Origin: Enterobacter cloacae subsp. cloacae ATCC 13047
GTDB lineage: Bacteria > Pseudomonadota > Gammaproteobacteria > Enterobacterales > Enterobacteriaceae
Direction: 5' to 3'
Assembly: GCF_000025565.1 (NCBI RefSeq)
Contig: NC_014121.1
Location: 930,001 to 994,000, forward strand
DNA length: 64,000 nt
Below are positions 17,623 through 26,439 of the stretch, in pieces. Positions within the stretch are counted from its first letter, which is position 1; each line of letters starts with the position of its first letter. Below the pieces are notes generated by a model. The model saw only the letters and a program-made list of their open reading frames with translations. It did not search any database and had not been told where the DNA came from. The translations under genes and the position numbers were made by a program.

Positions 17623-18360
17623 TCAATGCGGTATAGACTCATACTTATCAATTCCACCGAAATCATTAATGGCTTGCCAGGTTATTTTGCTATTTCCGGA
17701 TGAAGTGTAATTTTTCACATTCATCGTCTGGCTTGAGAACGGTTCAATATAATGCGTTTCGATCTCGTAACTTTTACCGCCTGAAATAAGCGCCGCACTT
17801 GCCAGCGACACATAATAAGGCGAGTCATTTTTCGCACTTAAAACGATTTTTTGCCCTTGTCGGGTTTGGGACCACTTAAGATTTTTGGCCGCGTCTGTCG
17901 GTTCCCCTTTTAACCCAGTGGGACGGAAAAAGAGTTTAATACGGGTGCGGAAAGCAAGCTGAAGCATACTTTGGTTATCGCTCTCCTTAGCCTTCGGCGG
18001 AACTTCCAGAACGTTAAACCAGAACAGCGACTCTTTATCTTTTGGCAATGCCTGACCCAGCCAGGTGATTCTGACGGTTTGCCCTTTTTGCGGTTCAACA
18101 CGCGAAACAGGCGGCGTCACAATAAAAGGCAGTTTCAGCTCCTGAGGGTTAGTGGTATCTCTTCCATCATCGAGCCAGGTCTGTACCAGCAGAGGCCGGG
18201 TGCCACGGTTATCCATTGACACCGTTACGTCTTTTGCCGATTCAGGATAAATGACACGGGTGCCGGAAATCACAATATCTGCACTGGCGTTAAGAGCAAA
18301 CACGCTCATCGAGGCCAGCAGCAGGGCTTTTAGTCCGCTCTTAATATTCAGTACGTACAT
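17623..18360 (-). CDS. yadV: Periplasmic fimbrial chaperone (PapD/YadV type)
   Basis: Binds pilin subunits in the periplasm by donor-strand complementation and delivers them to the usher. 245 residues from the Met at 18360, chosen over the in-frame Met 15 codons upstream because GAGAG sits about 6 nt before it and the signal peptide then starts correctly (LKALLLASMSVFALNASA). Family features: GTRVIYP near the mature N-terminus, FWFNVLEVPPK in the F1-G1 region, and RIKLFFRP. A hairpin terminator separates it from the upstream major pilin gene, so its level should be lower than that of the pilin. Confidence 0.93.
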   Translation of the reverse strand: MYVLNIKSGLKALLLASMSVFALNASADIVISGTRVIYPESAKDVTVSMDNRGTRPLLVQTWLDDGRDTTNPQELKLPFIVTPPVSRVEPQKGQTVRITWLGQALPKDKESLFWFNVLEVPPKAKESDNQSMLQLAFRTRIKLFFRPTGLKGEPTDAAKNLKWSQTRQGQKIVLSAKNDSPYYVSLASAALISGGKSYEIETHYIEPFSSQTMNVKNYTSSGNSKITWQAINDFGGIDKYESIPH

Positions 18361-18379
18361 GTAAACTCTCAATAAATAC

Positions 18380-18406
18380 GCAAAAATGTGCCCAACAGGG
18401 CACATT
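18380..18406 (-). terminator. Attenuator between the major pilin and chaperone
   Basis: On the minus strand, a perfect 9-bp stem AATGTGCCC with GGGCACATT (18406-18398 and 18393-18385) and a 4-nt loop leads into a T run. It lies 17 bp after the pilin stop. It can let most transcripts end after the abundant subunit gene. Confidence 0.75.
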
Positions 18407-18422
18407 AACGGGAGGGATAAAA

Positions 18423-19010
18423 TTATTCGTAGCTCATGGTGAAGTACGCGTTGGCGCTGACTTTACCTGACTGCACTGGGTTCGTGTCTTTCACCCAGTT
18501 GGAACCCGGAACGTATGCAACGCGGTAGAACAGCTTGCCGGAACCGGCGGTGAGATTGGCTTTCTGCGTATTATTAGCAGGCTGGCCGACCATAATACGA
18601 GAAGATTCGGTAGGGGCATTATTATACAAGGCAAGTGCAACGTTGGTTGCTGAGCCTGCTACGTTGGCGTCAGGTTCAATAGTACCGTTTGCAATGGCAC
18701 CCATATTTTTTGACATAAAGCTTGCTGAAGCAGTCTTTAATGTTCCTGGGCAGTTGGTGAGCAGCAGTTCAAAATTCTTAGAGCCGACACCGGTATCGAC
18801 GGTGGTTGATTCAACATCAGATTTTTTAACAACCGGTAAGGTAATAGTAATATTATTTTGTGATTCGCCATTGGCGGTGGAAATATTACACGTTGTGTCT
18901 GTTACCGCACCGTCAAAGGTGATTAAACCGATATCGGTGTCTGCTATTGCTGAAAAAGAACCCATTGCAAACAAAGTTACAGCTGAAGCTAATAACGTTT
19001 TTTTTAACAT
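18423..19010 (-). CDS. Major fimbrial subunit (YadN-like)
   Basis: The first operon gene, 195 residues, encoding the probable shaft pilin. A signal peptide (MLKKTLLASAVTLFAMGSFSAIA) is followed by the donor-strand region (IGLITFDGAVTDTTC). The pilin disulphide is Cys41 to Cys87 (TNCPG), and the C-terminal strand ends AYFTMSYE. Position before an attenuator, followed by chaperone and usher, fits the major subunit. Base composition of the gene and upstream gap is visibly more AT-rich than the pan and spe genes nearby, consistent with acquired DNA. The Shine-Dalgarno is weak (TGGAA about 10 nt upstream). Confidence 0.88.
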   Translation of the reverse strand: MLKKTLLASAVTLFAMGSFSAIADTDIGLITFDGAVTDTTCNISTANGESQNNITITLPVVKKSDVESTTVDTGVGSKNFELLLTNCPGTLKTASASFMSKNMGAIANGTIEPDANVAGSATNVALALYNNAPTESSRIMVGQPANNTQKANLTAGSGKLFYRVAYVPGSNWVKDTNPVQSGKVSANAYFTMSYE

Positions 19011-19405
19011 AATTTAAATTCCATTTAAAAACATTGTACAGATTTAATTTAAGCAAAATGATGATAGGGATCTATGAATGGGTTGGGTATTTAAAATTGC
19101 TAAAAGCCATTATTAGAAAAATTGAATGTTTGATAAGTTATTGAAAATGATCTTTAAATTTGTTTTGAATGAACGGAGAGAGACGATTTTTATTGCAGCC
19201 AAATTATATTGGATTGTTTAGATTATAAATGACAAAGATCATTCCTTTAATTATATCATTCAGAATAATGTTTTTTTTAAACCAAGAGAAACGCTGAGAG
19301 AGGAGAAAATAGGGGAAATAAATAGAGGAGAGGCTATGTATACAAAAAAAGGATGTTTTCTTTACCTTTGAGGAGCGGAACCTGAAGGCTCCGCTCCTGG
19401 CGGCA
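19011..19405. promoter_or_regulatory. AT-rich control region upstream of the fimbrial operon
   Basis: A 395-bp gap with no convincing gene. It holds three GATC sites (19069, 19149, 19237). The last two lie in a perfect 10-bp inverted repeat: AATGATCTTT at 19146-19155 and its complement AAAGATCATT at 19234-19243, centres 88 bp apart. Paired inverted GATC boxes are the Lrp/Dam binding sites in pap-type fimbrial switches, so a similar role is possible. TACAAT on the minus strand about 30 bp before the pilin ATG is a candidate -10 without a good -35. A purine-rich stretch lies at 19280-19335. Only the sites themselves are seen; the regulation is inferred. Confidence 0.45.
19371..19398 (-). terminator. 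Hairpin downstream of panD
   Basis: A 9-bp stem AGGAGCGGA (19371-19379) with TCCGCTCCT (19390-19398), 8 bp past the panD stop. There is no strong T run on the minus strand, so it may be a weak or factor-dependent terminator or an RNA-stabilising 3' hairpin. Confidence 0.5.
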
Positions 19406-19786
19406 TCAGGCAACCTGCACCGGAATCGCCTTCGCGGTGCGTTTCATCTCGTTGTCGCCTTCAAAATAGGCGACTTTAGGCTGCCAGCGGCGCGCCTCTT
19501 CGTCGGACATCATGACGAAGCTCGCGATGATCACAATATCCCCTACGTCTGCACAGTGCGCGGCGGCACCGTTAACGGAGATGATCTTAGACCCGCGCTC
19601 TGCGGCAATCGCGTAGGTGGAGAAGCGTTTGCCGTTGTTCACGTTCCAGATGTCAATCGCTTCGTTTTCAAGAATACCCGCCGCGTCGAGAAAATCCTGA
19701 TCGATCGCGCAGGAGCCTTCATAGTGCAGGTCGGCCTGCGTGACTTTCACACGGTGAAGCTTACCTTGCAGCATTTTGCGAATCAT
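19406..19786 (-). CDS. panD: Aspartate 1-decarboxylase proenzyme
   Basis: Makes beta-alanine from aspartate for pantothenate synthesis. The 126-residue proenzyme has the self-cleavage site Gly24-Ser25 in HYEGSCAID; Ser25 becomes the pyruvoyl cofactor. Conserved active-site residues include those in KRFSTYAI and [12 protein letters not shown]. The product feeds PanC, encoded 56 bp upstream in the same direction. The E. coli gene yadD, which separates panD and panC in K-12, is absent here. The fimbrial operon control region follows downstream. Confidence 0.97.
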   Translation of the reverse strand: MIRKMLQGKLHRVKVTQADLHYEGSCAIDQDFLDAAGILENEAIDIWNVNNGKRFSTYAIAAERGSKIISVNGAAAHCADVGDIVIIASFVMMSDEEARRWQPKVAYFEGDNEMKRTAKAIPVQVA

Positions 19787-19842
19787 TACGTGTACCTTTA
19801 ATCATGCGTTAACCCCTCCTGTAAGAGGGGAGGGTAAGAAGG

Positions 19843-20694
19843 TTATGCCAGTTCAACCACTTTGTTGTCGATAAGGCGCGCCTGGCCGAGCCATGCAGCC
19901 ACCAGAATAACCGCGCGCTTGCTGGCGTCGGTTAACTCAAGCAGCGTGTCAGCATCACGGATTTGAATATCGTCAGCGCGGAAGCCTTTATCGTTCAGCG
20001 CTTGTTCAGCCAGGGCCACGATCTCTTCAGCGGTCAACTCTTTCGCCGACAGTTGCTCTGCCATGGTATTCATGACTTTGCTTAATCCTGGGGCAATCTT
20101 ACGCTGGTCAGCGGTCAGATAGCCGTTACGGGAGCTGAGCGCCAGACCGTCTTTGGCACGTACAATCGGCACGCCCACGATCTCGATATCATAACCCATG
20201 TCGGCAACCATCTTACGGATCAGAGCCAGCTGCTGGAAATCTTTCTCACCAAAGCAGGCAACGTCCGGCTGCACCAGATTGAACAGCTTGCTGACGATGG
20301 TAGACACGCCGCGGAAGTGGCCTGGACGGCTGGCCCCTTCGAGCATGGTCGAAATGCCCGGGACATCAACGTACGTGGACTCTTCCGTACCCTGAGGGTA
20401 GACATCTGCAGGTGCCGGCGCAAAGACGAAGTCCGCATGGCGCTTTTTCAGCTTCTCGCAATCTTCCTGCAGCGTACGAGGATAGCGCGCCAGGTCGTCC
20501 GCGCGGTCAAACTGCATCGGATTAACGAAGATACTGACCACCACGATATCTGCACGGGCTTTCGCTTCGTCGACCAGTTTCATATGGCCGTCATGCAGGT
20601 TACCCATGGTCGGGACCAGTGCGATACGTTTACCTTCCTGTCGTGCACGGCGAATATGCTGGCGAAGCAGCGGCAGGGTTTCAATGATTAGCAC
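19843..20694 (-). CDS. panC: Pantothenate synthetase
   Basis: Joins pantoate and beta-alanine with ATP to give pantothenate, the CoA precursor. The 283-residue protein has the nucleotidyltransferase HIGH-like motif in [11 protein letters not shown] (about 28-38) and the KMSKS-like region near ALSSRNGYL. The start is 11 bp after the panB stop, so panB and panC are probably one operon. A small GC-rich hairpin (CCCCTC 19813-19818 with GAGGGG 19825-19830) lies between its stop and panD. Cytoplasmic; identification is secure. Confidence 0.97.
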   Translation of the reverse strand: MLIIETLPLLRQHIRRARQEGKRIALVPTMGNLHDGHMKLVDEAKARADIVVVSIFVNPMQFDRADDLARYPRTLQEDCEKLKKRHADFVFAPAPADVYPQGTEESTYVDVPGISTMLEGASRPGHFRGVSTIVSKLFNLVQPDVACFGEKDFQQLALIRKMVADMGYDIEIVGVPIVRAKDGLALSSRNGYLTADQRKIAPGLSKVMNTMAEQLSAKELTAEEIVALAEQALNDKGFRADDIQIRDADTLLELTDASKRAVILVAAWLGQARLIDNKVVELA

Positions 20695-20705
20695 AACGAG
20701 ACTCC

Positions 20706-21497
20706 TTAATGGAAACTGTGTTCTTCACCCGGGTAAACACCGGATTCGACGTCGGCAATATACTGCCTGACCGCGGCGCGCATGTCGCCCGCTTCAGTAA
20801 GGAAATTTTTGGCGAATTTCGGGATATGGCCGCCGGTGATGCCAAAGGCGTCGTGCATCACCAGAATCTGACCGTCGGTCACGTTGCCAGCCCCAATCCC
20901 GATGACCGGAATAGACAGCGCGTCGGTGATGCGTTTTGCCAGCTCAACCGGTACACATTCCAGCACCAGCAGCTGTGCGCCCGCCGCTTCCAGCGCGAGA
21001 GCATCGTCAAACAGCGCCTGCGCGGCATCACCGCGGCCCTGCACCTTGTAACCGCCAAAGATATTGACGGACTGTGGCGTAAGGCCCAAATGTCCGCACA
21101 CCGGCACGGCGCGTTCGGTGAGCATTCTTACCGTCTCCACCAGCCAGGCGCCGCCTTCGATTTTGACCATATTAGCACCTGCGCGCATCACGGCCGCCGC
21201 ATTGTCGAAAGCCTGCTCCGGCGTGGCGTAGGCCATAAACGGCAGATCGGAAAGCAGAAGGCAGGCAGGTGCACCACGGCGCACGGCTCGGGTGTGGTAA
21301 GCAATATCCTCGACCGTGACCGGCAGGGTAGAGTCATGTCCTTGTACCGTCATCCCTAACGAGTCCCCGACCAGCATGACGTTGATCCCCTCTTCGGCAA
21401 ACAGTTTGGCGAAGCTGTAGTCATATGCGGTGATGGTGGCGAAGCGTCTCTTTTCCTGTTTGCATTTCTGCAGTAAGGAGATGGTGGTTGGTTTCAT
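20706..21497 (-). CDS. panB: 3-methyl-2-oxobutanoate hydroxymethyltransferase
   Basis: Transfers a hydroxymethyl group from methylene-tetrahydrofolate to alpha-ketoisovalerate, the first step toward pantoate. The 263-residue TIM-barrel protein has family motifs [29 protein letters not shown] and CGHLGLTPQ, and a metal-binding Asp in VGDS. The reading frame extends 30 codons upstream, but the Met at 21497 has AGGA 8 nt upstream and gives the E. coli start. First gene of panB-panC. Confidence 0.97.
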   Translation of the reverse strand: MKPTTISLLQKCKQEKRRFATITAYDYSFAKLFAEEGINVMLVGDSLGMTVQGHDSTLPVTVEDIAYHTRAVRRGAPACLLLSDLPFMAYATPEQAFDNAAAVMRAGANMVKIEGGAWLVETVRMLTERAVPVCGHLGLTPQSVNIFGGYKVQGRGDAAQALFDDALALEAAGAQLLVLECVPVELAKRITDALSIPVIGIGAGNVTDGQILVMHDAFGITGGHIPKFAKNFLTEAGDMRAAVRQYIADVESGVYPGEEHSFH

Positions 21498-21619
21498 ACT
21501 GTTTCCTGATAACCCAAAGCGAATCTTTGCGCATTCTAACAGTAACATTCGAGGGAACAATGATTTTAGGTCGTCTATTAGCCGCAATTATTTTGTGGCT
21601 AATGCGCGGGGGCACAGGC

Positions 21620-22099
21620 TTACCAGCGAGCGGGTTTTTCTGCGTGGAGGTTGTCCAGGATCTCCCTGAGCGGGATGCCGTCCGGGAAGGTGAGATCGGG
21701 GGCGACTTCAAACAGCGGCCAGAGCATAAATCCGCGATTTTTCATGTCGTAATGCGGCACCGTCAGGCGTGAAGTGTTAATCACCTCGTTGCCAAACAGC
21801 ATGATGTCGAGGTCAAGGGTACGTGGCCCCCAGCGCTCTGCTTTACGCACGCGACCCTGTTGCAGCTCAATGCGCTGGGTGTTATCAAGCAACGTTTCGG
21901 CATCCAGCGCGGTGTCCAGCACCACGGCGGCATTCAGGTAATCAGGCTGATCCTGCGGGCCGAGCGGCGGTGTACGGTAAAACGAGGAGACCGCCACAAT
22001 GCGGCTCTGGGGGATCTCACCCAGCGCCTGAACGGCAGCATTAACCTGCTCCAGAGGAGAGGCCAGATTGCTGCCGATAGCGATATACGCGAGGGTCAT
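21620..22099 (-). CDS. folK: 2-amino-4-hydroxy-6-hydroxymethyldihydropteridine pyrophosphokinase
   Basis: Transfers pyrophosphate from ATP to 6-hydroxymethyl-dihydropterin in folate synthesis. The 159-residue protein has the HPPK signature [14 protein letters not shown] and the N-terminal [11 protein letters not shown]. The ATG overlaps the pcnB stop by 4 nt (ATGA), so its translation is probably coupled to pcnB. In E. coli K-12 the yad fimbrial cluster lies between panB and folK; here only 122 bp separate them. Confidence 0.97.
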   Translation of the reverse strand: MTLAYIAIGSNLASPLEQVNAAVQALGEIPQSRIVAVSSFYRTPPLGPQDQPDYLNAAVVLDTALDAETLLDNTQRIELQQGRVRKAERWGPRTLDLDIMLFGNEVINTSRLTVPHYDMKNRGFMLWPLFEVAPDLTFPDGIPLREILDNLHAEKPARW

Positions 22100-23493
22100 G
22101 CCGTGCCTTCGCGACGCGGTGCGCGCTTGCGCGGACGACGGTGACGACGACGCGGCGCCGGCTCTTCATCAAGGCCAGTGAGCATGTCTTTCTGCTCCGG
22201 CGGTGCGGAGACCTGGAACTCGGCCCACCACTGCGCCAGACGCTGCAGCTCCTGGTTGCGTTCAATTTCAGCACGCAGAGAGAGCAGATCAAAGGCCGCG
22301 CGGAACTTAGGATGCTCCATCAGCTTCCAGGCGCGTTTGCCCTGACGACGGGACATACGCAGCTGAAGCTGCCAGATATCGCGCACCAGCGTGGTAATAC
22401 GTTTCGGAATGGCCAGCGTACGGCAGCCTTCGTCCAGTACGTCGTTTGCCGCCAGGGCAAAAGCGTCATAATAGGCGAGGCCGCTTTCCTGGGTAATGCG
22501 CTGAGCCGTTTCCAGCAGCGGATACCAGAACATCGCCGCAAACAGGAACGCCGGGTTCACGCGCATATCGTTGCGGATACGGGTGTCGGTATTCTTCAGC
22601 ACCTGCGCAATCATGCGTTCCATTGGGCTGTCACCATTTTCGGTGAAGTAGCGGGTAATGGACGGGAATAACGGCTGGAAAAGGTTGTATTCGCGCAGCA
22701 GGTTATAGGTGGCAAATCCGTGACCGGCTTGCAGCAGTTTGAGCGCTTCTTCGAACAGGCGGGCTGGCGGTACGTCATTGATAAGCGTCGCCAGACGCGG
22801 GATCGGCTCTGCCGTCTCCGGGCTGATGCGCATATCCAGCTTGGCGGCGAAACGCACGGCGCGCAGCATACGCACCGGATCTTCGCGATACCGGGTTTCC
22901 GGCGTGCCGATCAGGCGAATCAGGCCCTCTTTCAGATCCTGCATGCCGCCGACGTAATCACGCACGGTGAAATCCGCCACGCTGTAGTAAAGGCTGTTGA
23001 TGGTGAAATCGCGACGCTGGGCATCTTCTTCGATCGAACCGAAGATGTTGTCGCGCAGCAGCATACCGTTCTGGCCACGCTGGGAAGTTGTGCGATCGGA
23101 TGCGCCCGCTTCGTGGTGACCACGGAACGTCGCCACCTCAATAATTTCCGGCCCAAACATGACGTGTGCCAGACGGAAACGGCGGCCAACGAGACGGCAA
23201 TTGCGGAATAATTTACGCACCTGTTCGGGCGTGGCGCTGGTCGTCACGTCGAAATCTTTGGGTTTTTTGCCCAGCAGTAAATCACGTACTCCACCGCCAA
23301 CGAGATAGGCCTCGTAGCCCGCTTTATTCAGACGATAGAGCACCTTGAGGGCATTTTCACTGATATCTTTGCGGGAAATATTGTGCTGCTCACGCGGGAT
23401 AACCGACATCTGTGGTTGCGCAATAGCGTCATTCGCCATGCTCTCTTCGCGGCTTAGCACTTTACGGCAAAAATTAGCGACTCGGGTAAAAAT
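22096..23493 (-). CDS. pcnB: Poly(A) polymerase I, initiated at AUU
   Basis: Adds 3' poly(A) tails to RNAs, promoting decay and controlling ColE1-type plasmid copy number. From an ATT codon (minus 23493-23491) the protein is 465 residues, exactly the E. coli length, beginning [19 protein letters not shown]. The E. coli gene is known to start at AUU, and here GAGGTG lies about 5 nt before the ATT. The first standard start is a GTG 11 codons downstream with no comparable ribosome site. Domains: nucleotidyltransferase with [10 protein letters not shown] and DFDVTT (about 60-85), RNA-binding central region, and a basic Arg-rich C-terminus. Overlaps folK by 4 nt. Confidence 0.93.
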   Translation of the reverse strand: MFTRVANFCRKVLSREESMANDAIAQPQMSVIPREQHNISRKDISENALKVLYRLNKAGYEAYLVGGGVRDLLLGKKPKDFDVTTSATPEQVRKLFRNCRLVGRRFRLAHVMFGPEIIEVATFRGHHEAGASDRTTSQRGQNGMLLRDNIFGSIEEDAQRRDFTINSLYYSVADFTVRDYVGGMQDLKEGLIRLIGTPETRYREDPVRMLRAVRFAAKLDMRISPETAEPIPRLATLINDVPPARLFEEALKLLQAGHGFATYNLLREYNLFQPLFPSITRYFTENGDSPMERMIAQVLKNTDTRIRNDMRVNPAFLFAAMFWYPLLETAQRITQESGLAYYDAFALAANDVLDEGCRTLAIPKRITTLVRDIWQLQLRMSRRQGKRAWKLMEHPKFRAAFDLLSLRAEIERNQELQRLAQWWAEFQVSAPPEQKDMLTGLDEEPAPRRRHRRPRKRAPRREGTA

Positions 23494-23535
23494 GGTACAC
23501 CTCGTAGTGTGTTTTGTTATGAAAAAAGCGGCTAA

Positions 23536-24426
23536 TCATAGCTCAGCGCAACGCATTTGAGAATGCTGGATTTTTGGCACGCTCGTGAGCGACCAGGTGG
23601 CAACGGCCAGTTTCAGCAATTCGTCAATGGAAAGATCCTGCCATTCGTTGGTTACATTCTGGTTGAGAAATCGTAACGCGTCGATCAAAACGGGGCGCGG
23701 ATCGCCCTCTGGCAGGGCGGGGGCGTGGTTTTGCTTCGACAGCTTATCGCCCCGCTCGTTGACGGCCAGCGGCAGATGAATGTAATCCGGTGCCGTCCAG
23801 CCAAACTGGTGATACAACGCTATTTGCCGCACCGTAGGTTCAACCAGATCGGCTCCGCGCACAATTTCGGTGACGCCCTGAAAGTGGTCATCCACCACCA
23901 CCGCCAGGTTATAGGCAAACAGCCCGTCACGGCGGTGGATAATAAAATCTTCCCGTGCCAGCCGTTCATCCGCATGAATGTCGCCAGAGAGCAGGTCGTT
24001 AAAGTGGAGCACAGGGGCACGCTGGATCAGGCGAACGGCGGCGTTTTCCGGGCCGTGGTTGAGCGTGCGGCAGTGGCCGTCATAGACGCCCCCCACGCTC
24101 TGTATGCGCGCGCGGGTACAGGTGCAGTTATATGAGAGCCCTTGCTCAGCGAGCCAGGCCAGACGTTCCCGGTAGGCGTCGTGACGTGTTGATTGCCAGA
24201 CAACGTCGCCGTCCCAGTGAAGACCGTAATGTTCCAGCTGACGCAGAATGGTGTCTGCTGCACCGGGAACTTCACGTGGAGGATCAATATCTTCAATGCG
24301 GACGAGCCATTTACCCAGGCGTGCGCGAGCCTGCAGGTAGCTGCCGAGAGCGGCAATTAACGAGCCGAAATGTAATTCACCGGAGGGGGATGGCGCGAAG
24401 CGCCCGATATAGTGAGATTCAGACAT
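23536..24426 (-). CDS. gluQ: Glutamyl-Q tRNA(Asp) synthetase
   Basis: Attaches glutamate to the queuosine base of tRNA(Asp). The 296-residue protein is a shortened glutamyl-tRNA synthetase: catalytic core with the HIGH-like HFGS in [15 protein letters not shown] and the KMSKS-like GDKLSKQNH, zinc ligands in NCTCTRAR and GHCRTL, and no anticodon-binding domain. It follows dksA in the same direction behind a hairpin terminator, as in E. coli. The C-terminal dozen residues differ from what I expect for E. coli, but the length is within family range. Confidence 0.95.
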   Translation of the reverse strand: MSESHYIGRFAPSPSGELHFGSLIAALGSYLQARARLGKWLVRIEDIDPPREVPGAADTILRQLEHYGLHWDGDVVWQSTRHDAYRERLAWLAEQGLSYNCTCTRARIQSVGGVYDGHCRTLNHGPENAAVRLIQRAPVLHFNDLLSGDIHADERLAREDFIIHRRDGLFAYNLAVVVDDHFQGVTEIVRGADLVEPTVRQIALYHQFGWTAPDYIHLPLAVNERGDKLSKQNHAPALPEGDPRPVLIDALRFLNQNVTNEWQDLSIDELLKLAVATWSLTSVPKIQHSQMRCAEL

Positions 24427-24438
24427 ATCAACAGTAAT

Positions 24439-24461
24439 AAGGCGGGAGAGACTCCCGCCTT
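24439..24461 (-). terminator. Terminator or attenuator between dksA and gluQ
   Basis: A 10-bp stem AAGGCGGGAG (24439-24448) with CTCCCGCCTT (24452-24461), 3-nt loop, followed on the minus strand by TTATTAC. It lies between the dksA stop and the gluQ start and probably lowers gluQ expression. Confidence 0.75.
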
Positions 24462-24485
24462 TGGAGTGGGTAAACAGGACCGGGA

Positions 24486-24941
24486 TTAACCCGCCATCTG
24501 TTTTTCGCGGATTTCTGCCAGCGTTTTACAGTCGATGCACAGATCGGCGGTCGGGCGCGCTTCCAGGCGACGAATGCCAATTTCAACACCACAGGATTCG
24601 CAGTAGCCAAAATCTTCGTCCTCGACCTTCTTCAGCGTTTTTTCGATCTTTTTGATCAGTTTGCGCTCGCGGTCACGGTTACGCAGTTCAAGGCTGAACT
24701 CTTCTTCCTGAGCGGCACGGTCTACCGGATCCGGGAAGTTAGCCGCTTCATCCTGCATATGACTAACGGTGCGATCGACTTCATCCCTGAGTTGATTACG
24801 CCATGCTTCAAGAATACGCTTGAAGTGCGACAGCTGGGCTTCATTCATATACTCTTCGCCCGGTTTCTCTTGATACGGCTCCACCCCAGCGATGGCGAGA
24901 ATACTCAGGGACGATGTTTTACGGTTTTGCCCTTCTTGCAT
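24486..24941 (-). CDS. dksA: RNA polymerase-binding transcription factor DksA
   Basis: Works with ppGpp at the RNA polymerase secondary channel to repress rRNA promoters and activate amino-acid promoters. The 151-residue protein has the coiled coil with tip residues Asp71 and Asp74 in [10 protein letters not shown], and a four-Cys zinc finger (CESC and CIDC). The start at 24941 has AAGGAGA about 7 nt upstream; an in-frame Met six codons earlier is less likely. Possible promoters lie in the 176-bp gap to sfsA. Practically identical to the E. coli protein. Confidence 0.98.
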   Translation of the reverse strand: MQEGQNRKTSSLSILAIAGVEPYQEKPGEEYMNEAQLSHFKRILEAWRNQLRDEVDRTVSHMQDEAANFPDPVDRAAQEEEFSLELRNRDRERKLIKKIEKTLKKVEDEDFGYCESCGVEIGIRRLEARPTADLCIDCKTLAEIREKQMAG

Positions 24942-25117
24942 GTTGCTTCTCCTTAACACGCACTATCGATCCCCGTGTTGGGGGAAAAATCAGGTCGCTA
25001 TAAATAGCAGATGCTTTTCCGTATGGCAATTATCTAAACGTAACACTTGACAAGCCTGTGAGGAAAAGCGTATTTGCGCACGCGGCCAGAACACTTATTC
25101 ATCAATCGTCTATTCCC

Positions 25118-25822
25118 TTATAAGACAATGGGAAGAGAGGATCTCAGAGTCATATTATCGGCAGAAAGTTCCGCTTTATAAGCCAAAACCTCTACCCCCT
25201 GCTTTTGTGCCTCATTCAACAATTGCGCGTATTTAAGATCAATATGGCGGGCTGGAGAAAACCGTTCAATGGCTGAGTGCAAAACCGCAAACAGCAGTAC
25301 GGCGCGTTTGCCCGCCGCCGCAACACTCATCAGCTCCCGCAGATGCTTTTGTCCCCGTAGCGTGACTGCATCCGGGAAATAGCCGTTTTCCTGATCCGCT
25401 AACGTGACTGATTTGACTTCAATATAGCACTCGGGACGGTCTTCCGCCTGTAACATAAAGTCAATTCTGCTGCCTTCATCGCCATATTTCACTTCAGATT
25501 TATGGGTGCCATAACCCACCAGTTCGGGAAGGGTTCCGTTAGTCAGAGCCTCCTTAACTAATTGATTCGCGCGCAGGGTGTTAACGCAAATAAAAGCCCC
25601 TTGTTGGGTTTGCGTCATTTCCCAGGTGTGAGGATATTTGCGTTTAGTATTTTCTGAAGTGGAATACCAGACCGTGTCACCCGGTGTCGCACATCCCGTC
25701 ATTGCCCCGGTGTTGGGGCAGTGCAGCGTTAACGGCTCCCCTTCAGGGGTGACGACATCAGCGAGAAAACGCTTGTAGCGTTGAATAAGCGTGGCGTGTT
25801 GCAGTGCAGGACTAAACTTCAT
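25118..25822 (-). CDS. sfsA: Sugar fermentation stimulation protein SfsA
   Basis: A 234-residue protein of the SfsA family, with an OB-like N-terminal region ([24 protein letters not shown]) and a nuclease-fold-like core ([25 protein letters not shown]). It was named for effects on maltose metabolism; DNA binding has been reported, but the molecular role is not clear. Acidic residues in RIDFML and YIEVKSV resemble a PD-(D/E)XK site, which suggests nuclease ancestry. It overlaps the end of thpR by 11 nt, implying a two-gene operon. Confidence 0.95.
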   Translation of the reverse strand: MKFSPALQHATLIQRYKRFLADVVTPEGEPLTLHCPNTGAMTGCATPGDTVWYSTSENTKRKYPHTWEMTQTQQGAFICVNTLRANQLVKEALTNGTLPELVGYGTHKSEVKYGDEGSRIDFMLQAEDRPECYIEVKSVTLADQENGYFPDAVTLRGQKHLRELMSVAAAGKRAVLLFAVLHSAIERFSPARHIDLKYAQLLNEAQKQGVEVLAYKAELSADNMTLRSSLPIVL

Positions 25823-26366
25823 CAGAATTCCTTAGGGTATCGCCCAGCGTCCAGCGCTGGAGCGGCGTATAGCGGGTGCGTCCTTGTGAAAAAACAGATT
25901 CGTACAGCGCGAAAGAGGTCACCGGAAAGGCCCAGTGAAATCCCGGTGGCGGGATAGCAACGGCCTGACCGGCATCGCGCAGTAGGGTAATGTGAGGATG
26001 AAACGGCTGTGGGCTCTGGTAACACCCGCTGCGTGCCGCCTGGGCGCGCAGCATATTCGCAAGCTGTAATAATCCGCGCGGCGGCTGGCGCGTGCCCAGC
26101 CAGACGACGCGGGAGCGGAGCCACTGCCCCGCATCGTCAAGGGTCAGCGTAAATCCCGGCTGGGAAATCCGACCGGCCATCGCCGCCAGGGCGCGCTGTT
26201 TCTCGCCGCTGACGTCGCCCAGAAAAGCCAGCGTCAGGTGGAGGTTTGCCGCAGCAACCGGGCGGCCCGCTTCGGGCGGGAAGTGTTCGGCGCGCCAGCG
26301 AACAATTTGCCGTTGGATCGGCGCGGGAAGCTCAATGGCGAAAAACAGTCGTTTCGACTCAGACAT
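25812..26366 (-). CDS. thpR: RNA 2',3'-cyclic phosphodiesterase / 2'-5' ligase
   Basis: A 2H-phosphoesterase (formerly LigT) that opens 2',3'-cyclic phosphates and joins RNA by 2'-5' bonds in vitro. The 184-residue protein has both HxT motifs, HLTLAF (His43, Thr45) and HPHITLL (His125, Thr127). The reading frame runs 87 codons upstream, but those would overlap hrpB on the other strand; the start at 26366 ([11 protein letters not shown]) matches the family. It is slightly longer than the 176-aa E. coli protein because of a C-terminal extension that overlaps sfsA by 11 nt. Divergent from hrpB. Confidence 0.94.
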   Translation of the reverse strand: MSESKRLFFAIELPAPIQRQIVRWRAEHFPPEAGRPVAAANLHLTLAFLGDVSGEKQRALAAMAGRISQPGFTLTLDDAGQWLRSRVVWLGTRQPPRGLLQLANMLRAQAARSGCYQSPQPFHPHITLLRDAGQAVAIPPPGFHWAFPVTSFALYESVFSQGRTRYTPLQRWTLGDTLRNSDEV

Positions 26367-26439
26367 ACAGGGGACTCGGTAATGATATGCGCCGATGCTA
26401 CAATGTACGCCGACTAATGTTAACCCTCTGGAGCTGTTA

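Noticed and set aside
19336..19371. An 11-codon ORF (MYTKKGCFLYL) after a GAGGAGAGG ribosome-site-like sequence, plus strand, just before the panD hairpin.
   Set aside because: No promoter seen, opposite to both neighbours, and a purine-rich tract gives such sites by chance. Conservation would be needed.
25047..25076. TTGACA followed at about 18 bp by TATTTG, plus strand, in the dksA-sfsA gap.
   Set aside because: It would read antisense into sfsA with no gene to serve, and the -10 is poor. The opposite strand more likely holds the dksA promoter.
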